NCBI GenBank assembly: GCA_022653215.1
Contig: JALCSJ010000024.1
Coordinates: 1 to 18,436, forward strand
Direction: 5' to 3'
DNA length: 18,436 nucleotides
DNA from: Acidaminococcaceae bacterium
GTDB taxonomy: Bacteria; Bacillota; Negativicutes; Acidaminococcales; Acidaminococcaceae
Translations under genes and position numbers: made by a program
Part shown: piece by piece, positions 1 through 7,555 of the stretch
How the letters are laid out: each line of letters starts with the position of its first letter
Position numbering within the stretch: the first letter of the stretch is position 1
The notes under the pieces: generated by a model
The model's input: only the letters and a program-made list of their open reading frames with translations
Told to the model about the DNA's origin: nothing
Database searches by the model: none

Positions 1-638
1 CAGGCGGTTACCCCATTAATTTTGCGGGACATCCTTATATTCAAAATTATAAAATCACATTAATTCCCGGCACATTAATTATTGAATCAAACGGCAATAA
101 CACGGATAATCATAACAAGCCTACACCGCCCAAGAACGATCCTACTCCGGAACAAAATCAAACAACTCATGAACCTATAGTTCCCAAGGTAGAGAATCCC
201 CTGCTTATGGGTGGTACCAATAATGGTAAAGACCAAGGCTGGGGTACAGACCGTATTAAGACTAGGGAATCCATGCCGGTATATTTAGTATCAGCAAAGG
301 GTATTACTCGTGAGGGTGCTTATAACGTCAGTGAAAACGAGACAGGCGTGAAGCTTAATCCTACTTTAAATATTGTGTCTGATCCACAGGATGATGTTAC
401 TGAGCATAGGTCAATAGTAGTACGCTACACTCAAGAAAAATTATCAGGTACATTTAATGTAGTTTTTGATGGTTCCATTGTAAAATTAACACCTCAGGAT
501 GCAGCAGCAAATGAAATGATAAAATCTAATGAAAGTACTCGTTATGTATCTTTGTTCAAAGGTGCTTTAAACAGTGCTTTAGATGATATGGGAGTTGTTT
601 TGGATAGTATCAAAGCTGTTTATTTGATAGCTAAGTAA
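1..638 (+). CDS. C-terminal part of a TpsA-like filamentous exoprotein (5' truncated by window)
   Basis: The reading frame is open from base 3 to the TAA at 636-638 with no credible internal start, so this is the end of a gene that begins outside the window. The first visible residues (GGYPINFAGHPYIQNYKITLIPGTLIIE, broken here as GGYPINFAGH and then YKITLIPGTLIIE) resemble the end of an MBG/YDG-type beta repeat as found at the end of many filamentous haemagglutinin-like proteins. A Pro/Asn/Thr-rich linker follows (about bases 90-200), then a distinct domain of about 140 residues ending in AVYLIAK that I do not recognise. The next gene, 28 bases downstream, encodes a TpsB outer-membrane transporter, so this is most likely its secreted substrate (adhesin or haemagglutinin class). 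The N-terminal TPS secretion domain is not visible, so assignment rests on the terminal repeat and the neighbour. Confidence 0.72.
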   Translation, partial: GGYPINFAGHPYIQNYKITLIPGTLIIESNGNNTDNHNKPTPPKNDPTPEQNQTTHEPIVPKVENPLLMGGTNNGKDQGWGTDRIKTRESMPVYLVSAKGITREGAYNVSENETGVKLNPTLNIVSDPQDDVTEHRSIVVRYTQEKLSGTFNVVFDGSIVKLTPQDAAANEMIKSNESTRYVSLFKGALNSALDDMGVVLDSIKAVYLIAK

Positions 639-666
639 AGAAAAATAAAAGGGGATGAAATTCGTT

Positions 667-2367
667 ATGAAAAAAAATAAATGGGCTTTACTTAGTGCTC
701 TGGTACTAACCAGCGTAATGAGTATGAATATGGGAACTGTCTCAGCAGCTGCCCAGGTTAAAGCCACTGCGCCTACGGCCGGTTCTACTATGCGTGAGAT
801 TAAAGATATCAAGTTGGATAAACCGATTCAAAGGAAACCTCAGATTGAAATCACTAAAGGTGAACAGGTTAGCTGGCCCTTGGATGACCAGGTGAAAATT
901 AAGGTCAATGGTTTTCGGCTGGATAATCAGGAAATCTTGAGTCAGGCTGAAGTTGACAAATTACTCCATGATAAAATCGGCAAGGAACTGACTTTTAAAG
1001 AATTAAACGTTGCAGCTGATAAACTGACTGCTTATTTACAAAGCCATGATTATTTGGTAGCCAAGGTTTATCTGCCGGCTCAGCGTATTAATAAGGGCAT
1101 TGTGGAATTGTCAGCGGTAGTTGGCAAATATGACCAGATTATTTTGCAGAATGATTCCAAGATTAAGGACTATGCTTTAAGAAACCAAATGACTTGTCTC
1201 AAAACAGGCAATTATATTAAGCGCAGTGAAGTAGAACGTGCTGTCTGGCTCCTTAATGATGTGGCATCTGCCGATTCTAAAGTTACCATTTCTCCCGGCA
1301 CTAAATCCGGTACCTCAAATGTTACTTTTGTTGTACACAAGCATAAAGGACCTACCGGCAGTGCTTATGTAGATAACTATGGCAACCGCTATACAGGTTA
1401 TAATGAAGTTGGTGTTAACTATAACTGGCTCAATCCTACTAAAAATGGTGATACCATTGCTTTGGAAGGTTTAAGTACCGGTGGCGGCAAGAACAACTAT
1501 GGCATGACTTATTTTCTGCCGGTAGGCAAAGATGGTCATCGTTTTGATATTGGCTATAGCAGACTCCATTATATTTTGGGTAACGAATTCGATGATACGG
1601 ATTCTTATGGTAAATCTGATACCTTGCATATTGGCTGGCGTTATGCTATTCGCCGTTCCAGCCGCAATAATCAGTATGTAAGTCTCCGTGCTGAAACCAG
1701 CCGACTGGAAGATTTCCAGTTGGGCAATGTTAGTGCCAATAAACGGGACAGAGGTTTGGTGACTTCTTTCTTTGGGGATGAGATTGATCCAAAGGGCAGC
1801 ACAAACTATAGCGTAGAGTACAAATGGGGCCATATGGGTATTATGAATGATGAAACTATGGCTAACGACTATGCAGGACCTGCTACAGAAGGTTCTTTCC
1901 ACAAACTGTCTACCTATGATGTCCGTCAACAGACTTTTGACCAACGAAATTATATGATTTTCACCTTCAATGGACAGATAGCCAATAAGAATCTTGATTC
2001 CTATGAAAAGTTAGAACTAGGTGGCCCTTACGGAGTACGAGCTTATCCTCAGGGAGAAGCTTCCGGTGATATTGGCTATGTAGCTTCTGCTGAGTATCGG
2101 CATATTATTCCCTTGAAAGCAAGACCTGATCAGACCTTGCAATTGGCGGCATTCTTGGATAATGGTGCTGTACGTATTAATAAGTCCAATTATTCCGGTG
2201 GAGATAATTACCGGCACTTATCAGGCTGCGGTATTGGTTTGTTGTGGGGACGCACCGATGACTGGCTGTTACGGTTGACCTATGCCTGGAAGCTGGGTTC
2301 CGAAAAATACCAATCAGAAGAAGACGGCAATGGACGGTTTAGAGTGCAGTTCGTCAAGTATTTTTAA
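667..2367 (+). CDS. TpsB-family outer-membrane transporter (ShlB/FhaC/HecB-like) of a two-partner secretion system
   Basis: About 566 residues, the usual size for TpsB pores. A signal peptide (MKKNKWALLSALVLTS..., probable cleavage after VSA near residue 27) is followed by a POTRA region: residues ~80-150 hold a VNGFRL...LLHDKIGKELTFKEL...YLVAKVYLP pattern, and a second POTRA-like segment runs to ~230. The rest is a beta-barrel of alternating, aromatic-rich strands ending in FVKYF, a typical C-terminal barrel signal. GGPYGVRAYPQGEASGD at about residues 451-467 matches the conserved L6 loop motif (VRGY/F, here VRAY). The protein would sit in the outer membrane and export the upstream exoprotein. 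I prefer ATG 667 over the in-frame ATG 655: the ribosome binding site GGGGATGA (651-658) overlaps 655 but lies 8 bases before 667, and the peptide then starts as a normal signal sequence. Confidence 0.93.
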   Translation: MKKNKWALLSALVLTSVMSMNMGTVSAAAQVKATAPTAGSTMREIKDIKLDKPIQRKPQIEITKGEQVSWPLDDQVKIKVNGFRLDNQEILSQAEVDKLLHDKIGKELTFKELNVAADKLTAYLQSHDYLVAKVYLPAQRINKGIVELSAVVGKYDQIILQNDSKIKDYALRNQMTCLKTGNYIKRSEVERAVWLLNDVASADSKVTISPGTKSGTSNVTFVVHKHKGPTGSAYVDNYGNRYTGYNEVGVNYNWLNPTKNGDTIALEGLSTGGGKNNYGMTYFLPVGKDGHRFDIGYSRLHYILGNEFDDTDSYGKSDTLHIGWRYAIRRSSRNNQYVSLRAETSRLEDFQLGNVSANKRDRGLVTSFFGDEIDPKGSTNYSVEYKWGHMGIMNDETMANDYAGPATEGSFHKLSTYDVRQQTFDQRNYMIFTFNGQIANKNLDSYEKLELGGPYGVRAYPQGEASGDIGYVASAEYRHIIPLKARPDQTLQLAAFLDNGAVRINKSNYSGGDNYRHLSGCGIGLLWGRTDDWLLRLTYAWKLGSEKYQSEEDGNGRFRVQFVKYF

Positions 2368-2418
2368 TAAATAATAAGCAAGTGGCGAAAAATTACTTTA
2401 TAAAAAAATATGGTCAGT

Positions 2419-2437
2419 GGCTATAATTTTTATAGCC
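2419..2437. promoter_or_regulatory. Perfect short inverted repeat before the Fe-S scaffold gene
   Basis: GGCTATAA-TTT-TTATAGCC forms an 8-bp perfect stem with a 3-base loop. No T-run follows, so it is a poor intrinsic terminator for the upstream transporter gene. It covers the place where the -35 box of the promoter at 2444-2452 would lie, so an operator role is possible. A weak terminator cannot be excluded. Confidence 0.35.
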
Positions 2438-2443
2438 AAAATG

Positions 2444-2452
2444 TGATATAAT
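2444..2452 (+). promoter_or_regulatory. Extended -10 promoter candidate for the scaffold/GGGtGRT pair
   Basis: TGATATAAT matches the extended -10 pattern TGnTATAAT exactly. It lies 35 bases before the chosen start at 2488. No good TTGACA-like -35 is present 17 bases upstream, which fits an extended -10 promoter or one needing an activator. Confidence 0.5.
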
Positions 2453-2487
2453 ACTTGTTATAGTTTCAGATGAAAAGGAGTGATACG

Positions 2488-3180
2488 ATGCTTTACTCAA
2501 CAGAAGTTGAAAACATGTGCCCCATTGCGCAGGGAGCTTGTCATGGACCGGCACCTATTCCTGAAGAAGGTAAATGGGTAAAATCGAAAGAAATTAAAGA
2601 TATTAACGGTTTAACTCATGGCGTAGGTAGATGCGCACCGCAACAAGGTGCTTGTAAACTGACCCTTAATATTAAAGAGGGTATTATTCAAGAAGCTTTG
2701 GTAGAGGTAATCGGCTGCAGCGGTATGACGCATTCTGCTGCTATGGCTTCAGAAATTTTGCCCGGCAAAACTATCCTGGAAGCTTTAAATACTGACCTTG
2801 TCTGCGATGCTATTAACGTAGCTATGCGCGAATTGTTCCTCCAGATTGTTTATGGTCGTTCTCAGACTGCTTTTTCTGAAGGTGGGCTGCCCATCGGCGC
2901 CAGCCTGGAAGACCTGGGCAAAGGCTTAAGAAGCCAGGTAGGAACCATGTTTGGTACATTGGCTAAAGGCCCTCGTTATCTGGATTTAACCGAAGGCTAT
3001 GTTAAACGTCTGGCTTTAGATGCACAAAATGAAATCATTGGCTATGAATTTATAAACTTAGGCAAAATGATGGACTTTATTAAAAAGGGCATGGACGCCA
3101 ACGAAGCACTGAAGAAAGCCACCGGATCATATGGCCGCTTTGATGAAGCAGCGAAATATGTTGATCCGAGAAAGGAATAA
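2488..3180 (+). CDS. NifU-like iron-sulfur cluster scaffold protein (GGGtGRT-associated type)
   Basis: 230 residues from ATG 2488, chosen because AAGGAG (2475-2480) lies 7 bases before it; the upstream in-frame ATG at 2470 would place that ribosome binding site inside the gene. The segment at residues 49-101 (GRCAPQQGAC..., VIGCSGMTHSAAMASEILPGKTILEALN) matches the NifU/IscU N-terminal pattern, in which Cys residues hold a nascent cluster: Cys49, Cys56, Cys77 and Cys106. Two further Cys (11 and 18) sit in an unusual N-terminal extension, and a C-terminal extension from ~residue 125 is absent from plain NifU/IscU. No cysteine desulfurase is adjacent. The gene is 5 bases from the GGGtGRT gene and surely co-transcribed with it. 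The scaffold role follows from family similarity; which cluster it builds, and for what client, cannot be seen. Confidence 0.8.
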   Translation: MLYSTEVENMCPIAQGACHGPAPIPEEGKWVKSKEIKDINGLTHGVGRCAPQQGACKLTLNIKEGIIQEALVEVIGCSGMTHSAAMASEILPGKTILEALNTDLVCDAINVAMRELFLQIVYGRSQTAFSEGGLPIGASLEDLGKGLRSQVGTMFGTLAKGPRYLDLTEGYVKRLALDAQNEIIGYEFINLGKMMDFIKKGMDANEALKKATGSYGRFDEAAKYVDPRKE

Positions 3181-3185
3181 AGAAT

Positions 3186-4187
3186 ATGATAACTTTTGAA
3201 GGATATGAACGTCGTATTAAAAATATTACTGCAGTATTGGCAAAGTATAATATTTCTTCAGTGGACGAAGCTCTGGAAATTTGCGAAAAAGCAGGATTTA
3301 ATCCTTATAAAATCGTTAAAGGTATTCAACCTATTTGTTTTGAAAACGCCGGCTATGCTTATACTGTAGGCGCAGCTATTGCCTTGAAAAAAGGTGTAAA
3401 AGATGCTGCTGAAGCAGCAGAAGCTATTGGTATCGGTTTACAAAGCTTCTGTATTCCCGGTTCTGTAGCTGATGACAGAAAAGTAGGTATTGGTCATGGC
3501 AATTTAGGTGCTATGCTTTTACGGGATAACACTAAATGCTTTGCTTTTCTGGCCGGTCACGAAAGCTTTGCTGCCGCTGAGGGAGCTATTGGTATTGTTA
3601 AAAATGCCAACAAGGCAAGAAAAGTTCCCCTGAGAGTTATCTTGAACGGCTTAGGCAAAGATGCTGCTCAAATTATTTCCCGTATTAATGGCTTTACTTA
3701 TGTTCAGACCAAATTTGACTATTACACTGGAGAATTGCATATTGTGAAAGAAATTGCTTACTCTAAAGGTGAACGTTCTCAGGTTCGCTGCTATGGCGCT
3801 GACGATGTCCGTGAAGGTGTTGCCATTATGCATCACGAGGATGTAGATGTGTCCATTACCGGTAACTCTACCAATCCTACCAGATTCCAGCATCCTGTTG
3901 CAGGTACCTATAAGAAAGAACGTCTGGCAGCAGGCAAGAAGTATTTCTCTGTTGCTTCCGGCGGCGGTACAGGTCGTACTCTGCATCCTGATAATATGGC
4001 AGCAGGACCTGCTTCTTATGGTATGACTGATACTATGGGCAGAATGCATTCTGATGCTCAGTTTGCCGGTTCTTCTTCTGTACCGGCTCATGTTGAAATG
4101 ATGGGCTTTTTAGGTATGGGCAATAATCCTATGGTTGGTGCTACGGTAGCAGTTGCCGTTGCTACTGCTGAGGCAATAAATAAATAG
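3186..4187 (+). CDS. GGGtGRT-motif protein (glycine-rich SFCGS-type family), function unknown
   Basis: 333 residues. The naming motif GGGTGRT is at residues 259-265 (SVASGGGTGRTLHPDN), and the second family signature, a Ser-Phe-Cys segment (SFCIPGS), is at residues 87-93. The protein is rich in Gly and Ala (for example GIGHGNLGAMLL, MGFLGMGNNPMVGATVAV) and holds several His residues that could bind a metal or nucleotide (GIGHGN, FLAGHE, MHHEDVD). There is no signal peptide, so it should be cytoplasmic. The ribosome binding site AAGGA (3172-3176) lies in the 3' end of the upstream gene, so translation is probably coupled. I know this family only by its motif and by its regular pairing with a NifU-like scaffold. 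A role in metallocluster assembly or delivery is an inference from that pairing alone. Confidence 0.85.
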   Translation: MITFEGYERRIKNITAVLAKYNISSVDEALEICEKAGFNPYKIVKGIQPICFENAGYAYTVGAAIALKKGVKDAAEAAEAIGIGLQSFCIPGSVADDRKVGIGHGNLGAMLLRDNTKCFAFLAGHESFAAAEGAIGIVKNANKARKVPLRVILNGLGKDAAQIISRINGFTYVQTKFDYYTGELHIVKEIAYSKGERSQVRCYGADDVREGVAIMHHEDVDVSITGNSTNPTRFQHPVAGTYKKERLAAGKKYFSVASGGGTGRTLHPDNMAAGPASYGMTDTMGRMHSDAQFAGSSSVPAHVEMMGFLGMGNNPMVGATVAVAVATAEAINK

Positions 4188-4228
4188 CCGGAGTAAACAA
4201 CCAGAAATTTTGACAATATTATATCAGA

Positions 4229-4270
4229 CCGAGAGAAGCGTAAAGAAAAGCACGTTTCTCTCGGCTTTTT
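4229..4270 (+). terminator. Rho-independent terminator after the GGGtGRT gene
   Basis: CCGAGAGAAGCGT (4229-4241) pairs with ACGTTTCTCTCGG (4252-4264) through 13 base pairs including one G-U, with a 10-base loop, followed by CTTTTT. It belongs to a hairpin family also seen at 9882 and 18336. Confidence 0.87.
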
Positions 4271-4310
4271 GATTACCGTTCATATAAATAAGGAACAGAC
4301 GGAGGTAATG

Positions 4311-4769
4311 ATGGACAATTTTGCTGTATATAAAAGTCCGGTTGGGTATCTGTGTATTAAGTCTCAAGACAAGGTTATCACAGGCATTAAAAAACTTGCT
4401 GAGAAACCTAAATCTTTAGGTGAAAAATCAGCACTAATGGACAAAGTGTTTAAGCAGCTTATGGAATATTTTGCCGGAAAACGAAAGAAGTTTGCTTTTC
4501 CTTTTGTTTTACACGGAACGGAATTCCAGAAAAAAGTATGGGCAGAGTTGGAAAAAATTCCTTATGGAGAAACCAGGTCCTATGGACAAATCGCTGCTGC
4601 TATAGGTAATACTAAAGCTGCCAGGGCAGTTGGCATGGCCAATAACCGAAATCCTATCATTATTGTAGTACCATGTCACAGAGTGATAGGGGCTAGCGGG
4701 AAGCTGGTAGGTTATGGGGGCGGTTTAGAAATGAAAGAAGCATTGCTGAAGCTGGAAACAAAAAAATAA
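4311..4769 (+). CDS. ogt: Methylated-DNA--protein-cysteine S-methyltransferase (O6-alkylguanine repair)
   Basis: 152 residues from ATG 4311. The active-site segment VPCHRVIGASGKLVGYGGG is complete, with the alkyl-accepting Cys at residue 122, and the preceding DNA-binding part (YGETRSYGQIAAAIGN..., ARAVGMANNRNP) matches the family helix-turn-helix with its Arg finger. The protein removes alkyl groups from O6 of guanine in DNA in one suicidal transfer. It has no Ada-type N-terminal regulatory domain, so it is an Ogt/MGMT type. Start choice: GGAGG (4301-4305) lies 5 bases before ATG 4311 and only 2 before ATG 4308; an in-frame TTG at 4269 lies in the terminator tail and is rejected. No convincing promoter is visible between the terminator and the gene. 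Confidence 0.92.
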   Translation: MDNFAVYKSPVGYLCIKSQDKVITGIKKLAEKPKSLGEKSALMDKVFKQLMEYFAGKRKKFAFPFVLHGTEFQKKVWAELEKIPYGETRSYGQIAAAIGNTKAARAVGMANNRNPIIIVVPCHRVIGASGKLVGYGGGLEMKEALLKLETKK

Positions 4770-4806
4770 TTTCAAAATTTTACTGGATTTACCTCCCAAG
4801 AAGGAA

Positions 4807-4812
4807 TATAAT
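4807..4812 (+). promoter_or_regulatory. Possible -10 box for the CstA-family gene
   Basis: TATAAT lies 60 bases before the start codon, in the 103-base gap after the alkyltransferase gene. The sequence 17 bases upstream (TGGATT) is a poor -35, so support is modest. An imperfect hairpin (TTGCTA at 4827-4832, TAGCAA at 4846-4851) lies in the presumed leader. Confidence 0.35.
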
Positions 4813-4872
4813 TAATCTCAAATATTTTGCTAAGAAGCTGCATAGTAGCAACTGAGAAATGGGGGGAAGTGT

Positions 4873-6300
4873 ATGGGATTATTTTATGGTTGTCTGGCTT
4901 TTTTGATTGTAGGTTTTTTTCTTTATGGTGGATATGTGGAAAGGTGTTTCCAGCCGCCTATCGATGATAGAAAGACGCCTGCTTATAGATTAGAGGATGA
5001 TGTGGACTATGTGCCAATGTCTACTCCTAAGGTATTTTTGATTCAACTATTGAATATAGCAGGGCTAGGACCGATTTTTGGTGCTATTTCCGGAGCTCTT
5101 TGGGGACCTGCTGTGTTTCTTTGGATTACTTTTGGCACGATTTTTGCCGGAGCTGTACATGATTTTTGTTCCGGATTGTTATCTGAACGTAATAATGGTG
5201 CCAGTATTGCTGAAATCATTGGTAAATATTGCGGAGACATTATTAAACAATTAATGCGTGTCTTTTCAGTCCTTTTGTTAATTATGATTGGGGTGCTTTT
5301 TACCAGCGGCCCTGCCGGACTGTTGACTAAACTAATGCCTGCCTTAAGCTTTAATGGTTGGCTGTTTATTCTTTTGATTTATTACTTTCTCGCAACATTT
5401 TTGCCTATTAATAAAATAATCGGCAGGTTGTATCCTTTCTTTGGGGTATGTCTGCTTTTTATGGCCTTTGGTGTAGGTGCAATGCTTATTGTGAAAGGTT
5501 ATACAATTCCTGTTGTTTCTTTTGCCAATATGCATCCTAAAAATGTACCTATCTGGCCAATTATGTTCGTAACAGTTGCCTGCGGTGCTATTTCCGGCTT
5601 TCATGCTACCCAGTCTCCTTTAATGGCACGGTGTATTAAAACAGAAAGAGATGCCAAAAAAGTCTTTTACGGAGCTATGGTTTGCGAAGGGATAATTGCT
5701 TTGGTTTGGGCTGCAGCAGGCTGTAGTTTCTATCAAGGTTCAGTAGGATTGCAGCAAGCTCTTGTAACCTATAAAGGACCCGGCGGTGTTGTTTATGACA
5801 TCTGTAAAGGCCTTATGGGACCTATAGGTATGACTATTGCCATGGTAGGCGTTATTGCCTGTCCTGTAACTTCTGCAGATACTGCCTTTCGTGGGGCCCG
5901 TTACGCTATTGCTGACTGGTTCAAAATGGATCAGAAAACAATACCTGAAAGATTAAAATTATGTGTTCCGATTATTTTAGTGGCCTGGGCTTTGACACAG
6001 GTGGATTTCAGCATTATTTGGCGTTATGCTGCCTGGATCAATCAGACCTTGGCTATGCTGGTATTATGGGCCGGGGCATTTTATCTATATGCCAATAAAG
6101 GCAATTTCTGGATTTGCGCTCTTCCTGCGACTTTTATGGGCGGTGTATGTTTCACCTATATTTTATGTGCACCGGAAGGTTTAAGATTAAGCGTGGCTAT
6201 TGCTTATCCTATTGGTACGGCACTTGCTATTATTGGACACTGCTTATTCTGGGTAAGAATTAAGAAAATTAAAAACGGACAAGTTGAGTTAACGGATTAA
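4873..6300 (+). CDS. cstA: CstA-family carbon-starvation/peptide or pyruvate transporter (short form)
   Basis: 475 residues, strongly hydrophobic throughout, with roughly a dozen membrane segments. Conserved CstA features are DVDYVPMSTPKVFLIQLLNI, GLGPIFGAISGALWGPAVF, IFAGAVHDFCSGLLSERN and GFHATQSPLMARC. E. coli CstA is about 700 residues; this is the shorter form common in Firmicutes and lacks the long C-terminal extension. Family members take up peptides or pyruvate under carbon limitation; the substrate of this one cannot be read from the sequence. A G-rich ribosome binding site (GGGGGGAAG, 4861-4869) precedes ATG 4873. The gene stands 103 bases from the alkyltransferase gene and ends at a strong terminator. 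No LytS/LytT-like pyruvate-sensing pair is adjacent. Confidence 0.88.
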   Translation: MGLFYGCLAFLIVGFFLYGGYVERCFQPPIDDRKTPAYRLEDDVDYVPMSTPKVFLIQLLNIAGLGPIFGAISGALWGPAVFLWITFGTIFAGAVHDFCSGLLSERNNGASIAEIIGKYCGDIIKQLMRVFSVLLLIMIGVLFTSGPAGLLTKLMPALSFNGWLFILLIYYFLATFLPINKIIGRLYPFFGVCLLFMAFGVGAMLIVKGYTIPVVSFANMHPKNVPIWPIMFVTVACGAISGFHATQSPLMARCIKTERDAKKVFYGAMVCEGIIALVWAAAGCSFYQGSVGLQQALVTYKGPGGVVYDICKGLMGPIGMTIAMVGVIACPVTSADTAFRGARYAIADWFKMDQKTIPERLKLCVPIILVAWALTQVDFSIIWRYAAWINQTLAMLVLWAGAFYLYANKGNFWICALPATFMGGVCFTYILCAPEGLRLSVAIAYPIGTALAIIGHCLFWVRIKKIKNGQVELTD

Positions 6301-6308
6301 AAAAACAC

Positions 6309-6344
6309 GGACGAAAAACCTTGAAGGTTTTTCGTCCATTTTTT
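6309..6344. terminator. Strong bidirectional terminator between the convergent cstA and bioA
   Basis: GGACGAAAAACCT (6309-6321) and AGGTTTTTCGTCC (6325-6337) form a perfect 13-bp stem with a 3-base loop. A T-run follows on the + strand, and the A-run before it (6300-6305) gives a T-run on the - strand, so it can stop transcription from both sides. Confidence 0.93.
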
Positions 6345-6352
6345 TAAAAAAT

Positions 6353-7555
6353 TTACTTTATATAAAACCAGTTCTTCATAGTATTTAGCACATGAACAAG
6401 TTCATCCTCGGTAATGATATAGGGAACCATGGCATATAAGTATGACATGAATGGTCTAGCAAAAACGTGATTCTTATAAGCGTATTGCTGATAACCTTGG
6501 ATATATTTGGGGTCTTTAACTTCTATGCAGACAGAGGCACCCATAATACGTATCTCCTTAATGCGGTCATCAGTAAAACCTGCTAATTCTCTCTTGGTAA
6601 TGGCTTCTATCTTTTTGATTTTCCCTAAATAGTTTTCTTCTTTAAAAACTTTAAGGGAAGCTAATCCAACACTGCAAGCTAAAGGATTAGCCATAAAGGT
6701 AGGACCGTGCATGAGAGCCAGTCTGTTGCTGTCTCCGTAAAAAGCATCATAGACCTTTTGATTGGCTACAGTGGCAGCGTGACCAATATAACCGCCGGTT
6801 AAACCTTTGCCCAGACAAATAATATCAGGCGTTACGGCATCCGCAACAAACATGTAACCGGTGCGGCCAAAACCTGTAGCAACTTCATCAAAAACTAACA
6901 GCACTCCGTATTTATCACATAGTTCCCGGGCCCGTTGCAGAAAAGCCAGGTCATACATAAGCATACCGCCGGCTCCTTGCAGCAGAGGTTCAACCAAAAC
7001 ACAATTTAATTCTTTATGGTGTTCTTCCATAGCTTTTTCTAAAGCAGGAATTTCCGTAGGAATATGATAAACATCTTTCTTGGGACCAAAAGCATCTAAA
7101 ACGAAATGATAGCTTTCGCTGTCTCCCACTTCCATGGTTTTGAAAGTGTCGCCATGATAGGCATGTTTTAAGGCCAAAACCTTAGTCCTGTTTTTCTCCC
7201 CCTGATTCAGATAGAATTGCAGAGCAATTTTTAAGGCAACTTCCACGGAAACGCTGCCGGAATCTGAGAAGAAAGTATAATTTAAGGTTCCGGGCAAAGT
7301 CTTTGCTAATTCAGCAGAGAAGTGTTCCACCGGTTCGTGGGTCAATCCTGCCAGCATAACATGGGCAAATTTATCAGCCTGAGACTTAAGTGCTTCTGTA
7401 AGCACAGGATGCTTATAGCCGTGAATCATGCACCACCAGGAGGAAATCGAATCAATCATTTTATTGTCTTTCGTATACAGATAAACACCATCAGCATCAA
7501 TAATTTTATAGGGTTGGGGCATAGTCTTCATTTGTACATAGGGATACCAAATCAT
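6353..7555 (-). CDS. bioA: Adenosylmethionine--8-amino-7-oxononanoate aminotransferase
   Basis: 400 residues, a typical BioA length. It is a fold-type I PLP enzyme that converts 7-keto-8-aminopelargonate to 7,8-diaminopelargonate with S-adenosylmethionine as amino donor. The BioA-specific N-terminus (WYPYVQM) and SSWWCMIHGYKHP at residues 38-50 are present. The PLP Asp is in DEVATGFGRTG (Asp223), and the Schiff-base Lys is Lys250 in CLGKGLTGG. It is the last gene of the operon: its ATG overlaps the bioD stop by one base (TAATG), and AGGAGG lies 7-8 bases upstream. The family of related aminotransferases is broad, but the residues above and the position after bioD make the assignment secure. 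Confidence 0.96.
   Translation of the reverse strand: MIWYPYVQMKTMPQPYKIIDADGVYLYTKDNKMIDSISSWWCMIHGYKHPVLTEALKSQADKFAHVMLAGLTHEPVEHFSAELAKTLPGTLNYTFFSDSGSVSVEVALKIALQFYLNQGEKNRTKVLALKHAYHGDTFKTMEVGDSESYHFVLDAFGPKKDVYHIPTEIPALEKAMEEHHKELNCVLVEPLLQGAGGMLMYDLAFLQRARELCDKYGVLLVFDEVATGFGRTGYMFVADAVTPDIICLGKGLTGGYIGHAATVANQKVYDAFYGDSNRLALMHGPTFMANPLACSVGLASLKVFKEENYLGKIKKIEAITKRELAGFTDDRIKEIRIMGASVCIEVKDPKYIQGYQQYAYKNHVFARPFMSYLYAMVPYIITEDELVHVLNTMKNWFYIK

Noticed and set aside
1471..1944. 157-codon open frame on the - strand inside the TpsB gene
   Set aside because: It lies wholly opposite a well-supported gene, has no ribosome binding site and no recognisable protein features.
4210..4215. Perfect TTGACA before the alkyltransferase gene
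   Set aside because: No -10 box at 16-18 bases; the expected position lies in the terminator stem.
4269..4310. TTG or first ATG as start of the alkyltransferase gene
   Set aside because: TTG 4269 lies in the terminator T-run without a ribosome binding site; ATG 4308 is only 2 bases from GGAGG, so ATG 4311 fits better.
6861..7067. Small + strand open frame inside bioA
   Set aside because: Opposite strand of a secure gene, no start signal, no protein features.
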